The translations under genes were made by a program, and so were the position numbers. Positions 1-8,784 of a DNA stretch of 38,081 nt are shown here, piece after piece. Each line of letters opens with the position of its first letter. Positions within the stretch are counted from its first letter, which is position 1. Origin of the DNA: Pandoraea sp. ASV26 (GTDB lineage Bacteria > Pseudomonadota > Gammaproteobacteria > Burkholderiales > Burkholderiaceae); contig NZ_JAELTP010000054.1 in assembly GCF_016428915.1 (NCBI RefSeq), positions 1 through 38,081 of the forward strand, in the 5' to 3' direction. The notes under the pieces are model-generated. The model was given only the letters and a program-made list of their open reading frames with translations. It was not told the DNA's origin and ran no database searches.

Positions 1-647
1 GGCGTAGAGCGCATTCACGTTCTACTGCGCCGCGAAGGCTGGTTGATCAATCACAAAAAGACCTACCGAATCTACTGTGAAGAGGGGCTGAACCTTAGGC
101 GTAAGCGGCCTCGCCGTCGTGTCGCTGCCGCACACCGTATGGAGCGCCCCGAAATCTCTACGGTGAATGCGTGCTGGAGCATGGATTTCGTGGCCGATCA
201 GTTGTTCAACGGGCAGAAAATCCGGGCCTTAACTGTGACTTTAGTCGGGAGAGCTTGGCGATTACCGTCGATTACGCCTTGAAGGCAGCCGATGTGGTGG
301 CAACGATGGGACATCTAAAAGCGCTGCGAGGTACCCCGAAACGGATACAGGTCGATAATGGGAGCGAATTTATTTCTCATGCGCTGGATCACTGGGCGTA
401 TGAAAATGGCGTAACGTTGGACTTCTCCCGTCCCGGCAAACCCACGGACAATCCGTTCATCGAGTCATTTAACGGCAGTTTTCAGGATGAATGCCTGAAC
501 GTGCATTGGTTTCTGTCACTGGACGATGCCCGAGAAAAGATCGAAGGCTGGCGACAGGATTACAACGACTTCAGACCGCATAGTTCGCTAGGCCATTTGA
601 CTCCGGGTGAGTTCCGACTTGCCCACCTTGAAGCCGGAACTCTCTAG
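1..647 (+). pseudogene. IS3-family (IS407/IS2-like) transposase OrfB, 5'-truncated by the window and frameshifted
   Basis: This is the DDE integrase-type catalytic subunit of an IS3-family element. The reading frame is open from base 1 and carries the first catalytic Asp in WSMDFVAD. Near base 240 the homology moves to another frame, which continues with DFSRES and the second Asp in QVDNGSEF, then the Glu in NPFIESFNGSFQDEC and the typical end DFRPHSSLGHLTPGEF. Related proteins read without a break across ALTV...FSRE, so a short deletion of 1 base, or of 4 or 7 including lost codons, has broken the frame. The A-site frameshift normal for IS3 elements lies between OrfA and OrfB, not here, so this looks like decay rather than programmed frameshifting. 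All three catalytic residues survive but no intact protein could be made. The upstream part (OrfA, left end) lies outside the window. Confidence 0.88.
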
Positions 648-680
648 GCCAAAGTGCTCGGTTATCCGGGGGGAGGTCAC
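645..680 (+). mobile_element. probable right end of the IS remnant
   Basis: Just after the transposase stop codon the sequence contains CCGGGGGGAGGTCA and ends in CA, as terminal inverted repeats of IS2/IS407-type elements often do. The left end is not in the window, so the inverted repeat cannot be paired and the exact boundary and any target duplication are unverified. Confidence 0.3.
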
Positions 681-1025
681 AACGAGACCCGAATATCGGA
701 TAGTTCAAAGTTGGGAGAATTATGAGTTCAATGTTGGCAGACAAGCTCGGGCGGAGACCACTGATTTCAAGACACGTCCAGTTCAGCGTTCAATGAATCT
801 CGACATCGGGCATGCAGTTGACCTGACGCTCGCGAACGATGGCAAGCAACGTTCCACGATTTATTGATTTTGAGAAATGGATTACCCGGGCCAACGGAAA
901 TTCCCGGCGGGCAGAGGTGCCACGATGCCCCCTGCCCACAGACCCCGCTCGCACATCGACTCAGGGCAACGAGCACGGCCTTTGTCATCTCGCAAGAAGA
1001 ACTCCCGCCCCGAGCGGGATATCGC
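681..1025. other. gene-free interval between the IS remnant and the carbonic anhydrase gene
   Basis: I see no supported gene here. The reading frames present have atypical codon use and no recognisable motif. One short frame (722-796, 24 codons) has a plausible ribosome binding site (GGGAGAATT before ATG) and could be the head of a gene cut by past rearrangement, but it resembles nothing I recognise. Confidence 0.4.
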
Positions 1026-1065
1026 AAAACAGCGTAGTGGCCACGCTTCCCCCTGGCCACTACGC
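1026..1065 (-). terminator. intrinsic terminator for the carbonic anhydrase gene
   Basis: A perfect 12-bp stem (GCGTAGTGGCCA at 1032-1043 pairing with 1054-1065) encloses a 10-nt loop. Read on the minus strand, the stem is followed by TGTTTTG, so it sits about 57 bases beyond the minus-strand gene with the expected U-rich tail. On the plus strand no T-run follows, which supports the minus-strand assignment. Confidence 0.7.
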
Positions 1066-1122
1066 CGACAGGCTCATCGCCCCTCGTCTTTCCATACGGG
1101 CCTGCAAGTTAGCAGCGCGTCA

Positions 1123-1791
1123 TCAACGCGTGTCAACACCGCCAAGATTGCGCGAGGTAACGGCCACGGTGTTGGGCGCCTGCGCCAGCGGCACGAACTT
1201 GCGCGTCGCACCGTCGAGCGCATCGATGCCGCCGGTTTCGATGTCGTAGACCCAACCGTGCAGATTCATGCGCCCTTGTTCCAGCGCCAGTGCCACCGAC
1301 GGGTGAGTGCGCAGGTTTGCCAACTGCGCAATCACGTTTTCTCGCACCAGCCCATCGAGCTTGGCGCGAGGATCGTCGAACGAATGCGCGGCGTTGATCA
1401 CTTTCGCGGCATCGGCGTGGCGCAGCCAGTTGGCGACTGCCGGCATATGGTCGAGACACGTACAGCGCGAGATTGCGCCCATTGCGCCGCAGTCCGAGTG
1501 ACCGCAGATCACAATATCCTGCACGCCCAGTACTGCAACGGCGTACTCAACGGTCGCGGAAACGCCGCCAGGCTCAGGCCCGTAAGACGGAACGATGTTG
1601 CCAGCATTACGTATGACAAACAGCTCACCGGGTTCACGCTGCGTCAGCAGTTCCGGAACGACGCGACTGTCCGAACAGGTGACGAACAGTGCTTTGGGGT
1701 TTTGGCTTGTGGCGAGTCGCTTGAAAAGCTCGACACGCTGAGGATAGGCCTCACGCTGAAATCGCAGGAAGCCGTCAATGATGTCACGCAT
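1123..1791 (-). CDS. can: beta-class carbonic anhydrase
   Basis: A zinc enzyme that interconverts CO2 and bicarbonate in the cytoplasm, supplying bicarbonate to carboxylases. The 222-aa length is typical of bacterial beta-carbonic anhydrases. The zinc ligands are visible as CSDSR (Cys39, with the Asp41-Arg43 dyad) and HSDCG (His98, Cys101), together with the conserved [11 protein letters not shown] segment. The gene is monocistronic: a strong hairpin lies just downstream, and it diverges from the MerR-led operon across a 285-base spacer, the far half of which holds the MerR-type sites. The name can is given by family resemblance; cynT would be used if it were next to cyanase, which is absent here. 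Confidence 0.93.
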   Translation of the reverse strand: MRDIIDGFLRFQREAYPQRVELFKRLATSQNPKALFVTCSDSRVVPELLTQREPGELFVIRNAGNIVPSYGPEPGGVSATVEYAVAVLGVQDIVICGHSDCGAMGAISRCTCLDHMPAVANWLRHADAAKVINAAHSFDDPRAKLDGLVRENVIAQLANLRTHPSVALALEQGRMNLHGWVYDIETGGIDALDGATRKFVPLAQAPNTVAVTSRNLGGVDTR

Positions 1792-1993
1792 AACGAATCT
1801 CTGAGTTAAGACGCCGAGACGGGAGCGAACACCCGCGCGAAGCGACGTGCAGCCCGCCGCCGGGCCATCATTATCGCCGATCTTGACCTGCGCTGCGCAA
1901 GCCCAGCGCTCCAGCCTGCCAAATCCCGCGCCGCCCCGACGGCCTCCCCAACAGCAGCATGAGAGAGACAGCGCACGGTTCCACAGTCACATT

Positions 1994-2084
1994 TGAGTCA
2001 TATTTCTAACTCATAACTAATAAATCATAAGAAAATGAGTTGATTTATTGACTCTAACAAAGCGACGAGTTAAGTTATGACTCA
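1994..2084. promoter_or_regulatory. three copies of a dyad operator upstream of merR
   Basis: In an unusually AT-rich stretch, the dyad TGAGT-N10-ACTCA occurs at 1994-2013. A second copy, TGAGT-N10-ACTCT, lies at 2036-2055, and a third, CGAGT-N9-ACTCA, at 2066-2084. Copies two and three match the first in inverted orientation (GAGTCA-N6/7-AACTCA or -AACTCG). Centres are about 42 and 30 bases apart, close to whole helical turns. The third copy overlaps the first possible start codon of merR. A sigma70-like TTGACT (2048-2053), 17-base spacer and TAAGTT (2071-2076) lie among them, so binding would probably control merR and the operon. That the MerR protein is the binder is inference. Confidence 0.6.
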
Positions 2085-3084
2085 ACATCCGTATTCGGTG
2101 GGAAGCGCGTCTGGAATGGAGGATATGGTGAATTCAGCTCGACGTTATCGAAGCGGCGAAGCCGCAAAGCTCGTCGACATGCCGGCAGCCACGTTGCGGA
2201 TCTGGGAGCAACGGTACGGCGTGATTTCGCCGCCCACGAGCGCCTCCGGTCAGCGTCTGTATTCCGACGTCGACGTCGGGCGACTGAGAACCATCAAGTC
2301 GCTGGTCGACAAGGGGCACGCCATCGGCGCAATCGCCCATTTGGACAACGACCAGTTGAGCCGCTTGGCGAGTGGCACCGGCGCCTCCTCTGCGGGAAAA
2401 GCGCAACTCTCTGCCAACCTGTTCATTGTGGCCTTCGGCGAGAGTGTCGCGCCGCCAATGCCGGCGGGCGTGGCGTGTCTTACGTTCAATGGCGTCGACG
2501 AGATTCCGCCTTGCGACGAGCAACGCGGCGTCGCGAACTGCCTTGTCGTTCGGGTCGAGGCACTTCACGAAGACACGGTGCTTTCCATCGTTGCCGCTGC
2601 GCGGCGCATCCACTGCGAGCAGGTCCTTGTGGTCTACGCTTTCGGCGCACGTCGGGCCGTTGATCTCGCTCGTCTGGAGGGCATCGAGCTAAAACGCACG
2701 TCCAACGCCTTGCTGCACGCGAACGAGATCATTGCCGACTTCGTACAGTCGTTGCATCGCAACGATGCGCCGGGCTCGGGCCATGACCGGCTTTGGTCAC
2801 GTTCCCCGCGTCGTTTCGACGATGAAACGCTGGCCAACGTGGCCTCGCAATCCACGACGATTGCTTGCGAATGCCCCAAGCATCTTGCCGAACTGGTACT
2901 TCAGGTTTCCGCCTTCGAGCGATATAGCGACGCGTGCCTATCGCGCTCCCCCGCCGACGCACTGCTGCATCAACACCTGGGCGATGCCGCCAACAAAGCC
3001 GTCGCGCTGTTTGAAGACGCGCTGGCCGCAATCGTTGAGCACGAGGGCAGGTCGATTCCGGGGATCGGGCGCAGGGACCGCTGA
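2077..3084 (+). CDS. MerR-family transcriptional regulator with long C-terminal domain
   Basis: A cytoplasmic DNA-binding regulator of up to 335 aa. Residues about 23-90 form the winged helix-turn-helix (RSGEAAKLVDMPAATLRIWE, then YSDVDVGRLRTIKSLVDKGH). The remaining 240 residues resemble the long C-terminal half of light- and B12-responsive MerR proteins (LitR/CarH) in length and context. I do not see the cobalamin-binding DxHxxG signature, so the sensed signal is open. The start is uncertain: ATG 2077 has a weak ribosome site and overlaps an operator, and a promoter -10 at 2071-2076 would put the transcript start after it. ATG 2116 or 2125 (preceded by GGAGG at very short spacing) are alternatives. 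It leads an operon with folE, an ECF sigma gene, a lipocalin gene and a DUF2256 gene, the set found in light/oxidative-stress clusters of other proteobacteria. Confidence 0.8.
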   Translation: MTQHPYSVGSASGMEDMVNSARRYRSGEAAKLVDMPAATLRIWEQRYGVISPPTSASGQRLYSDVDVGRLRTIKSLVDKGHAIGAIAHLDNDQLSRLASGTGASSAGKAQLSANLFIVAFGESVAPPMPAGVACLTFNGVDEIPPCDEQRGVANCLVVRVEALHEDTVLSIVAAARRIHCEQVLVVYAFGARRAVDLARLEGIELKRTSNALLHANEIIADFVQSLHRNDAPGSGHDRLWSRSPRRFDDETLANVASQSTTIACECPKHLAELVLQVSAFERYSDACLSRSPADALLHQHLGDAANKAVALFEDALAAIVEHEGRSIPGIGRRDR

Positions 3085-3124
3085 AACGCGGGTCGTTCGA
3101 GCCATTTCCATTCAGGAGAATTTT

Positions 3125-3856
3125 ATGGGCGCAGTTATCGATTCGCAGCCGGCCATCACGCAGGGGTCCCAAGACGGGATTCCGCTGTCGCAGGCCATCA
3201 CACAGCGTCTGCGCAATGCGGGTGTCCGATTTCACGCCAACGACAATATCGCGGCCCACCTGCGCGATGGCGACGTGGACAGTCTGCAAGACGAAGTCGC
3301 CTTTCATATCGAGAATGCGCTTCGCGCGCTCGTCATCGATGTCGACAACGACCACAACACGCGTGAGACGGCAAAGCGCGTCGCCAAGATGTTCGTCAGA
3401 GAAGTATTCTCGGGCCGCTACGAGCCCCCTCCGGCGATCACCGAATTCCCGAATATCGGGCAATTGAACGAACTCACGCTGATCGGCCCGCTTCGCGTGA
3501 GGAGCGCTTGCTCGCACCATTTGTGCCCGATCATGGGGCGCGCATGGATCGGTATCCTGCCGAATGCCGATTCAAATCTGCCCGGCTTATCCAAATATGC
3601 CCGCCTGCTCAACTGGATCATGGCCCGGCCGCAGATTCAGGAGGAAGCGGTCAAGCAGATCGCTGACTTGCTCGAGGAAAAAATTGCGCCGGACGGTCTG
3701 GCCCTCGTGATAGAAGCGGATCACTTCTGTATGCATTGGCGAGGGACCAAAGACGACGGCGCTCGCATGGTGAGCAGTGTGATGCGCGGGCGATTTCTCG
3801 AGGATGCCTCTCTGCGCCGCGAGTTCCTGGCATTGATGACCACGCGCGCTCAGTAA
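3125..3856 (+). CDS. folE: GTP cyclohydrolase I (FolE) paralogue
   Basis: Converts GTP to 7,8-dihydroneopterin triphosphate, the first step to folates and pterins. The 243-aa protein keeps the zinc site: CSHH (Cys129, His132) and the distal HFCMHWRG (Cys202). It also keeps the substrate-handling HNTRETAKR region. ATG 3125 is chosen because AGGAG lies 6 bases upstream; the frame is open further back but inside merR. The gap to merR is 40 bases and to the sigma gene about 50, so one transcript is likely. Its place beside a MerR regulator and an ECF factor suggests a dedicated stress- or light-induced supply of pterin (for example photolyase/cryptochrome cofactor) rather than housekeeping folate synthesis. 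That role is inference; no photolyase is in the window. Confidence 0.92.
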   Translation: MGAVIDSQPAITQGSQDGIPLSQAITQRLRNAGVRFHANDNIAAHLRDGDVDSLQDEVAFHIENALRALVIDVDNDHNTRETAKRVAKMFVREVFSGRYEPPPAITEFPNIGQLNELTLIGPLRVRSACSHHLCPIMGRAWIGILPNADSNLPGLSKYARLLNWIMARPQIQEEAVKQIADLLEEKIAPDGLALVIEADHFCMHWRGTKDDGARMVSSVMRGRFLEDASLRREFLALMTTRAQ

Positions 3857-3905
3857 GCACACCATGGCTGCTGCCGAATCCTCTTCCGAGATGGGAGGTG
3901 TCGCG

Positions 3906-4580
3906 ATGACCATCGCCGAAATCAGTCGGCCCGCTTTCGCAGCGGGCGTGGCGGCGCCCGACATCTCGTCGGAGGGCACCTCGGCCAGCGTGCATTCGAT
4001 CGCGCGCGGATTCTCCGGCGTCAACTCGCCATCCGCGCTCGCCGACAGGGAAAACCTCGCGGACATGCTAACGAGTGCCCAGCGCGGAGACGCGAAGGCA
4101 TTCGCGCAGTTATACCGTCAAACGTCCCCGGCCATCTTCGGCGCCATCCTGCGCATCGTCAATCGCCGCGATGAAGCCGAAGATATTCTGCACGACGTCT
4201 ATATGGCACTTTGGCAGCGAAGTGCCGTCTACGACGCGCAGCGCGGCGACGTTCTGCCGTGGATCCTGACCATCGCCAGACACAGGGCCATCAGCCATCT
4301 GCGCAAGCACAAACATCTTCCCCTGGACGAGGCGCTAATGTCGTCGCTGTCCTCGGACGGCCCACTCCCCGCCGATCTCAACGAGAAAAAGCGAGAGTTG
4401 CAAAGGCTTCAGCATGCGCTGACGGTGTTACCCGTGCAGCAGCGTCAGGCCATCACGGTCGCCTACTTCGGCGGATTCTCTTACACCGAACTTGCCCAGA
4501 CCCTCGGCGTGCCGGAGGGTACGGCGAAGAGCTGGATTCGTCGAGGTATTGCCAAGCTTCGGCAGGTGTTAGAGGATTGA
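3906..4580 (+). CDS. ECF-type RNA polymerase sigma factor
   Basis: A 224-aa extracytoplasmic-function sigma factor that would redirect RNA polymerase to a stress regulon. Region 2 lies around residues 54-135 (FAQLYRQTSPAIFGAILRIV, then DEAEDILHDVYMALWQ) and region 4 around 165-222 (LPVQQRQAITVAYFGGFSYT, then GVPEGTAKSWIRRG). ATG 3906 is preferred over ATG 3864 because GGGAGG sits 7 bases before it. The first 50 residues are an extension not needed for the sigma fold. No anti-sigma gene adjoins it; the following gene encodes a lipocalin, so control may be transcriptional through the MerR regulator. The family is certain; the regulon is unknown. Confidence 0.92.
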   Translation: MTIAEISRPAFAAGVAAPDISSEGTSASVHSIARGFSGVNSPSALADRENLADMLTSAQRGDAKAFAQLYRQTSPAIFGAILRIVNRRDEAEDILHDVYMALWQRSAVYDAQRGDVLPWILTIARHRAISHLRKHKHLPLDEALMSSLSSDGPLPADLNEKKRELQRLQHALTVLPVQQRQAITVAYFGGFSYTELAQTLGVPEGTAKSWIRRGIAKLRQVLED

Positions 4581-4687
4581 GCACGCCGCCCGGCGGAGGG
4601 TCGCGCACGGCAATGCGAGCTCGCCCCTTCGCCAGGACGACATGCCGATCTACAACAGGCTTTTCCCATCCACTATCGAAGGTACAC

Positions 4688-5263
4688 ATGAGAGATAATT
4701 TTCGCGCCAGATCGTTACTGCGGGCTGGGCTTCTGGGTATTCTTCCGGCGTTGTTCTTGCTGCTTTCCGCCTGCGCGAGCACAAGCCCGCCCCCGGGCGT
4801 CACCCCCGTATCGCCGTTCGATATCAGCCGCTACGAGGGGCGCTGGTATGAACTGGCCCGTCTCGATCATTCGTTCGAGCGCGGCATGACCGACGTCTCG
4901 GCGACCTACACCCTCCAGCCGGACGGTACCGTGCGCGTGTTGAACCGTGGCTTCGATACGGCAAGTGGCCGCTGGAAGGAAGTGATAGGCAAGGCGCGCT
5001 TTACCGGGGCGCCGGATGTCGCTTCGCTGAAGGTGTCATTCTTCGGGCCCTTCTACGGCGGCTACCACGTTGCAGCACTCGACCCCAACTATCGATGGGC
5101 GCTGGTTCTCGGGCCCGACACCAGCTACTGCTGGATTCTGGCTCGCGACAAGCAAATCAGTGACAGCGACATGAAGCAAATCGTGGCCCAAGCGCAAAGG
5201 CTAGGCGTCGATTCGGCATCGCTTATCTGGGTATCGCATGAGCGTGTAGATCCCTCGGAATGA
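4688..5263 (+). CDS. blc: outer-membrane lipoprotein lipocalin (Blc type)
   Basis: A 191-aa bacterial lipocalin that binds fatty acids or lysophospholipids and is linked to membrane maintenance under stress. The N-terminus has a signal peptide with lipobox LSAC (Cys29). The mature part opens with the lipocalin motif [19 protein letters not shown], then [17 protein letters not shown] and the [16 protein letters not shown] strand region. ATG 4688 has GAAGGT just upstream; the longer open frame lies inside the sigma gene. It is spaced 107 bases from the sigma gene and followed after one base by the DUF2256 gene. Lipocalins recur beside FolE, ECF and DUF2256 genes in light-inducible clusters, which supports a membrane-protection role under photo-oxidative stress. 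Confidence 0.92.
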   Translation: MRDNFRARSLLRAGLLGILPALFLLLSACASTSPPPGVTPVSPFDISRYEGRWYELARLDHSFERGMTDVSATYTLQPDGTVRVLNRGFDTASGRWKEVIGKARFTGAPDVASLKVSFFGPFYGGYHVAALDPNYRWALVLGPDTSYCWILARDKQISDSDMKQIVAQAQRLGVDSASLIWVSHERVDPSE

Positions 5264-5264
5264 C

Positions 5265-5426
5265 ATGCATCGCAAGCCATTTCTGCCCAGCAAGTGCTGC
5301 GTGGCCTGCGGTAGACCGTTCGTCTGGCGCAAAAAGTGGGCACGCTCGTGGGACGACGTAAAGTACTGTTCCGAGCGTTGCAGGCGAACCGGGCCGCTCA
5401 CGCTTCAGCCATCAGGTGGCCGATAA
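5265..5426 (+). CDS. DUF2256 small zinc-finger-like protein
   Basis: A 53-aa protein starting one base after the lipocalin stop codon. It shows the complete DUF2256 pattern: [18 protein letters not shown] followed by [10 protein letters not shown]. The CxxC and CxxxC pairs (Cys12/Cys15, Cys35/Cys39) probably bind one zinc. DUF2256 proteins commonly lie beside photolyase or cryptochrome genes; their function is not known to me. The 3' end overlaps by 29 bases the end of the convergent minus-strand gene at 5398-5652, so the tail after residue 42 ([12 protein letters not shown]) is probably not conserved. Translation is likely coupled to the lipocalin, since no separate ribosome site is seen. 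Confidence 0.85.
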   Translation: MHRKPFLPSKCCVACGRPFVWRKKWARSWDDVKYCSERCRRTGPLTLQPSGGR

Positions 5427-5652
5427 TCAGCGCGGGATCGGCGATGTCCAGAATCAGCCGGCGCAGTATGCGCCTGCGCATGTGCGCTTCGTCTAGCGTC
5501 CATGGGGCGCCCTTCTCGCTCAGATAGCGCGCGAGGGCGTCCTGCGTGTCTGCGCCGGCGGGAAGATCAAGCCGCGCAGCGAGGAGTCCTGCAACCACGT
5601 CGTCGATCTCGATATCGAGCGGCTTTGCGTCGATGGAAAGCTCAAGTTTCAT
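5398..5652 (-). CDS. conserved-looking 84-aa protein downstream of groEL
   Basis: I do not recognise this small acidic protein. The start at 5652 is well supported: CCGGAGA lies 6 bases upstream, and the protein begins [20 protein letters not shown]. It has no signal peptide, membrane segment or cysteine; the C-terminal half ([20 protein letters not shown]) looks helical. It is co-oriented with groES-groEL but separated from groEL by 108 bases containing a strong GC-rich terminator-like hairpin, so its expression may depend on read-through. Its 3' end overlaps the convergent DUF2256 gene. A chaperonin-linked role is only suggested by position. Confidence 0.65.
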   Translation of the reverse strand: MKLELSIDAKPLDIEIDDVVAGLLAARLDLPAGADTQDALARYLSEKGAPWTLDEAHMRRRILRRLILDIADPALIIGHLMAEA

Positions 5653-5665
5653 GGCTGTCTCCGGC

Positions 5666-5719
5666 AAAAAGCGGCGCCGCATGACGCAGACATCTTGCGG
5701 CGCCGCACAGACGGCGCCG
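5666..5719 (-). terminator. terminator/attenuator with three CGGCGCCG boxes after groEL
   Basis: On the minus strand, between groEL and the 84-aa gene, GCGGCGCCGC (5706-5697) can pair with an identical self-complementary box (5680-5671) that is followed at once by TTTTT (5670-5666). This is a textbook intrinsic terminator. A third box, CGGCGCCG (5719-5712), can pair with the second instead, which would free the distal box and allow read-through, as in an attenuator. Confidence 0.65.
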
Positions 5720-5760
5720 GTCGCGACGGAGGACCGGCGCATGCACGCCCCAATGCCGGG

Positions 5761-7778
<2,018 letters not shown>

Positions 7779-7887
7779 TTCCATCTCCTAAGCGATTAAA
7801 GGATCACCCATAAGGAATCCGGCCGCTGTCAGCCGAGCGCCAGAAGCGCCGCAGTGCAACAGCCGAGCCAATGTTTGGCGGAAAGCG

Positions 7888-7916
7888 AAATATAGGTGCC
7901 GCTCGCGCGCTTCAAG
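7888..7916 (-). promoter_or_regulatory. sigma32-like heat-shock promoter of groES-groEL
   Basis: On the minus strand CTTGAA (7916-7911), a 14-base spacer and CCTATATTT (7896-7888) match the sigma32 pattern CTTGAA / CCCCATnT closely. The predicted transcript start near 7880 leaves a leader of about 100 bases before groES. Confidence 0.6.
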
Positions 7917-7949
7917 AGGTGCGAAACCGGTTTTTTGTAACAAATTGTT

Positions 7950-8588
7950 TCAGCGCGGCAGCAGCAGGCGATGGACCGTACCGAGGCGATAGAGGGTGCG
8001 GCCGCGTCCGTCGGGGCGACGGGGTTGGGTTCGCACGGGACAGGGTGGCTGACGCCCGCCATCGGCCTCAAGGGTATCGTCCGGTTCGTCGAGTGTGCGC
8101 CACAAGCCATCCTTGATGGGCCGGAAGAGCCAGCGCACATAGCCCTTGCTCGCAGCGAGCTGCATCAACTCCCGGCGATCGGTCGGATCGCCGGGAAGCG
8201 GCGCACGAAAAGTGATGTCCTCGTCGTAGTCGCCAAAGGCTTGCCGGCAGGCCAGCGCCTCGGCTGCGCTGGCACCGATCACGTTGCAGCCGCGCTGCTC
8301 CACGCGCTCAACCTCCCACGCACCGTATTGCCAGGCGGCGTCGAGGAGCATGGCGTCCACGGTCTCAAAACGGTGCCATGGCGTGTTGAGCTGGATGACC
8401 GATCCGGCAATCGGTCGGGGCGGGATGTCGACACCGGGCAGAACAAGCGGCGTCGCTCGCCGGAAGCCGTGCCAGTGGAGTATCGCGAGAAGCGGGGAAT
8501 TGACCTGCGCTGCCGCCGTCACCGTCACGGCAAACAGCGGTAGACGCACGCGCGCGACCTGTTCCTCGAGCCTGTCGAAAAGATCCAT
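7950..8588 (-). CDS. unrecognised 212-aa protein between the chaperone operons
   Basis: I cannot assign a family. The start at 8588 is firm: AAGGAGGT lies just before the ATG and the protein begins MDLFDRLEEQVARVRLPLFA. The first two thirds look globular (LHWHGFRRATPLVLPGVDIP, then AWQYGAWEVERVEQRGCNVI). The last 45 residues are rich in Arg, Pro and Gly and look disordered. It has no signal peptide. It is transcribed divergently from the hsp20 pair and co-oriented with, and upstream of, groES, though the heat-shock promoter lies between. Position suggests a stress-related protein but nothing in the sequence proves it. Confidence 0.75.
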   Translation of the reverse strand: MDLFDRLEEQVARVRLPLFAVTVTAAAQVNSPLLAILHWHGFRRATPLVLPGVDIPPRPIAGSVIQLNTPWHRFETVDAMLLDAAWQYGAWEVERVEQRGCNVIGASAAEALACRQAFGDYDEDITFRAPLPGDPTDRRELMQLAASKGYVRWLFRPIKDGLWRTLDEPDDTLEADGGRQPPCPVRTQPRRPDGRGRTLYRLGTVHRLLLPR

Positions 8589-8619
8589 TAGACCTCCTTG
8601 AAGAGATGTTGCGGGGCCT

Positions 8620-8649
8620 CTTGAAATTTCCGGTTCCTGCACTATTTTA
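8620..8649 (+). promoter_or_regulatory. candidate sigma32 promoter of the hsp20 pair
   Basis: CTTGAAA at 8620-8626 is followed after 15 bases by CTATTTTA (8642-8649). The -35 box is a perfect sigma32 match and the -10 box a poor one. The implied leader to the first hsp20 start codon is roughly 130 bases, long enough for regulatory RNA structure. Confidence 0.4.
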
Positions 8650-8759
8650 TGCATTGCTCAAGCAGTTGCGATAAGCGCTGCGTGTTTCGATTTGTTTGTC
8701 GGCGGGGTTGCCCACGACAGCCGGACTGGAACGCGTGGTTCCGTTCGTCTTTCGTGAGC

Positions 8760-8780
8760 GGCCCCTGAATATTAGGAGCC
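8760..8780 (+). promoter_or_regulatory. hairpin sequestering the hsp20 ribosome binding site (RNA thermometer candidate)
   Basis: GGCCCCT (8760-8766) pairs with AGGAGCC (8774-8780), with a single C-A mismatch (8763/8777) and a short AU-rich loop that can add a G-U and an A-U pair. The right arm contains the AGGAG ribosome site for the ATG at 8785. Small heat-shock genes in proteobacteria often use such thermally melting hairpins (ROSE, fourU); this one fits neither class exactly. Confidence 0.5.
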
Positions 8781-8784
8781 AGTC

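Noticed and set aside
2077-3084. Calling the MerR protein an adenosylcobalamin photoreceptor (LitR/CarH)
   Set aside because: The neighbourhood fits, but the cobalamin-binding signature is not visible by eye, so only the family and context are stated.
7785-7950. CIRCE/HrcA operator upstream of groES
   Set aside because: The TTAGCACTC-N9-GAGTGCTAA repeat is absent; only a sigma32-like promoter is visible.
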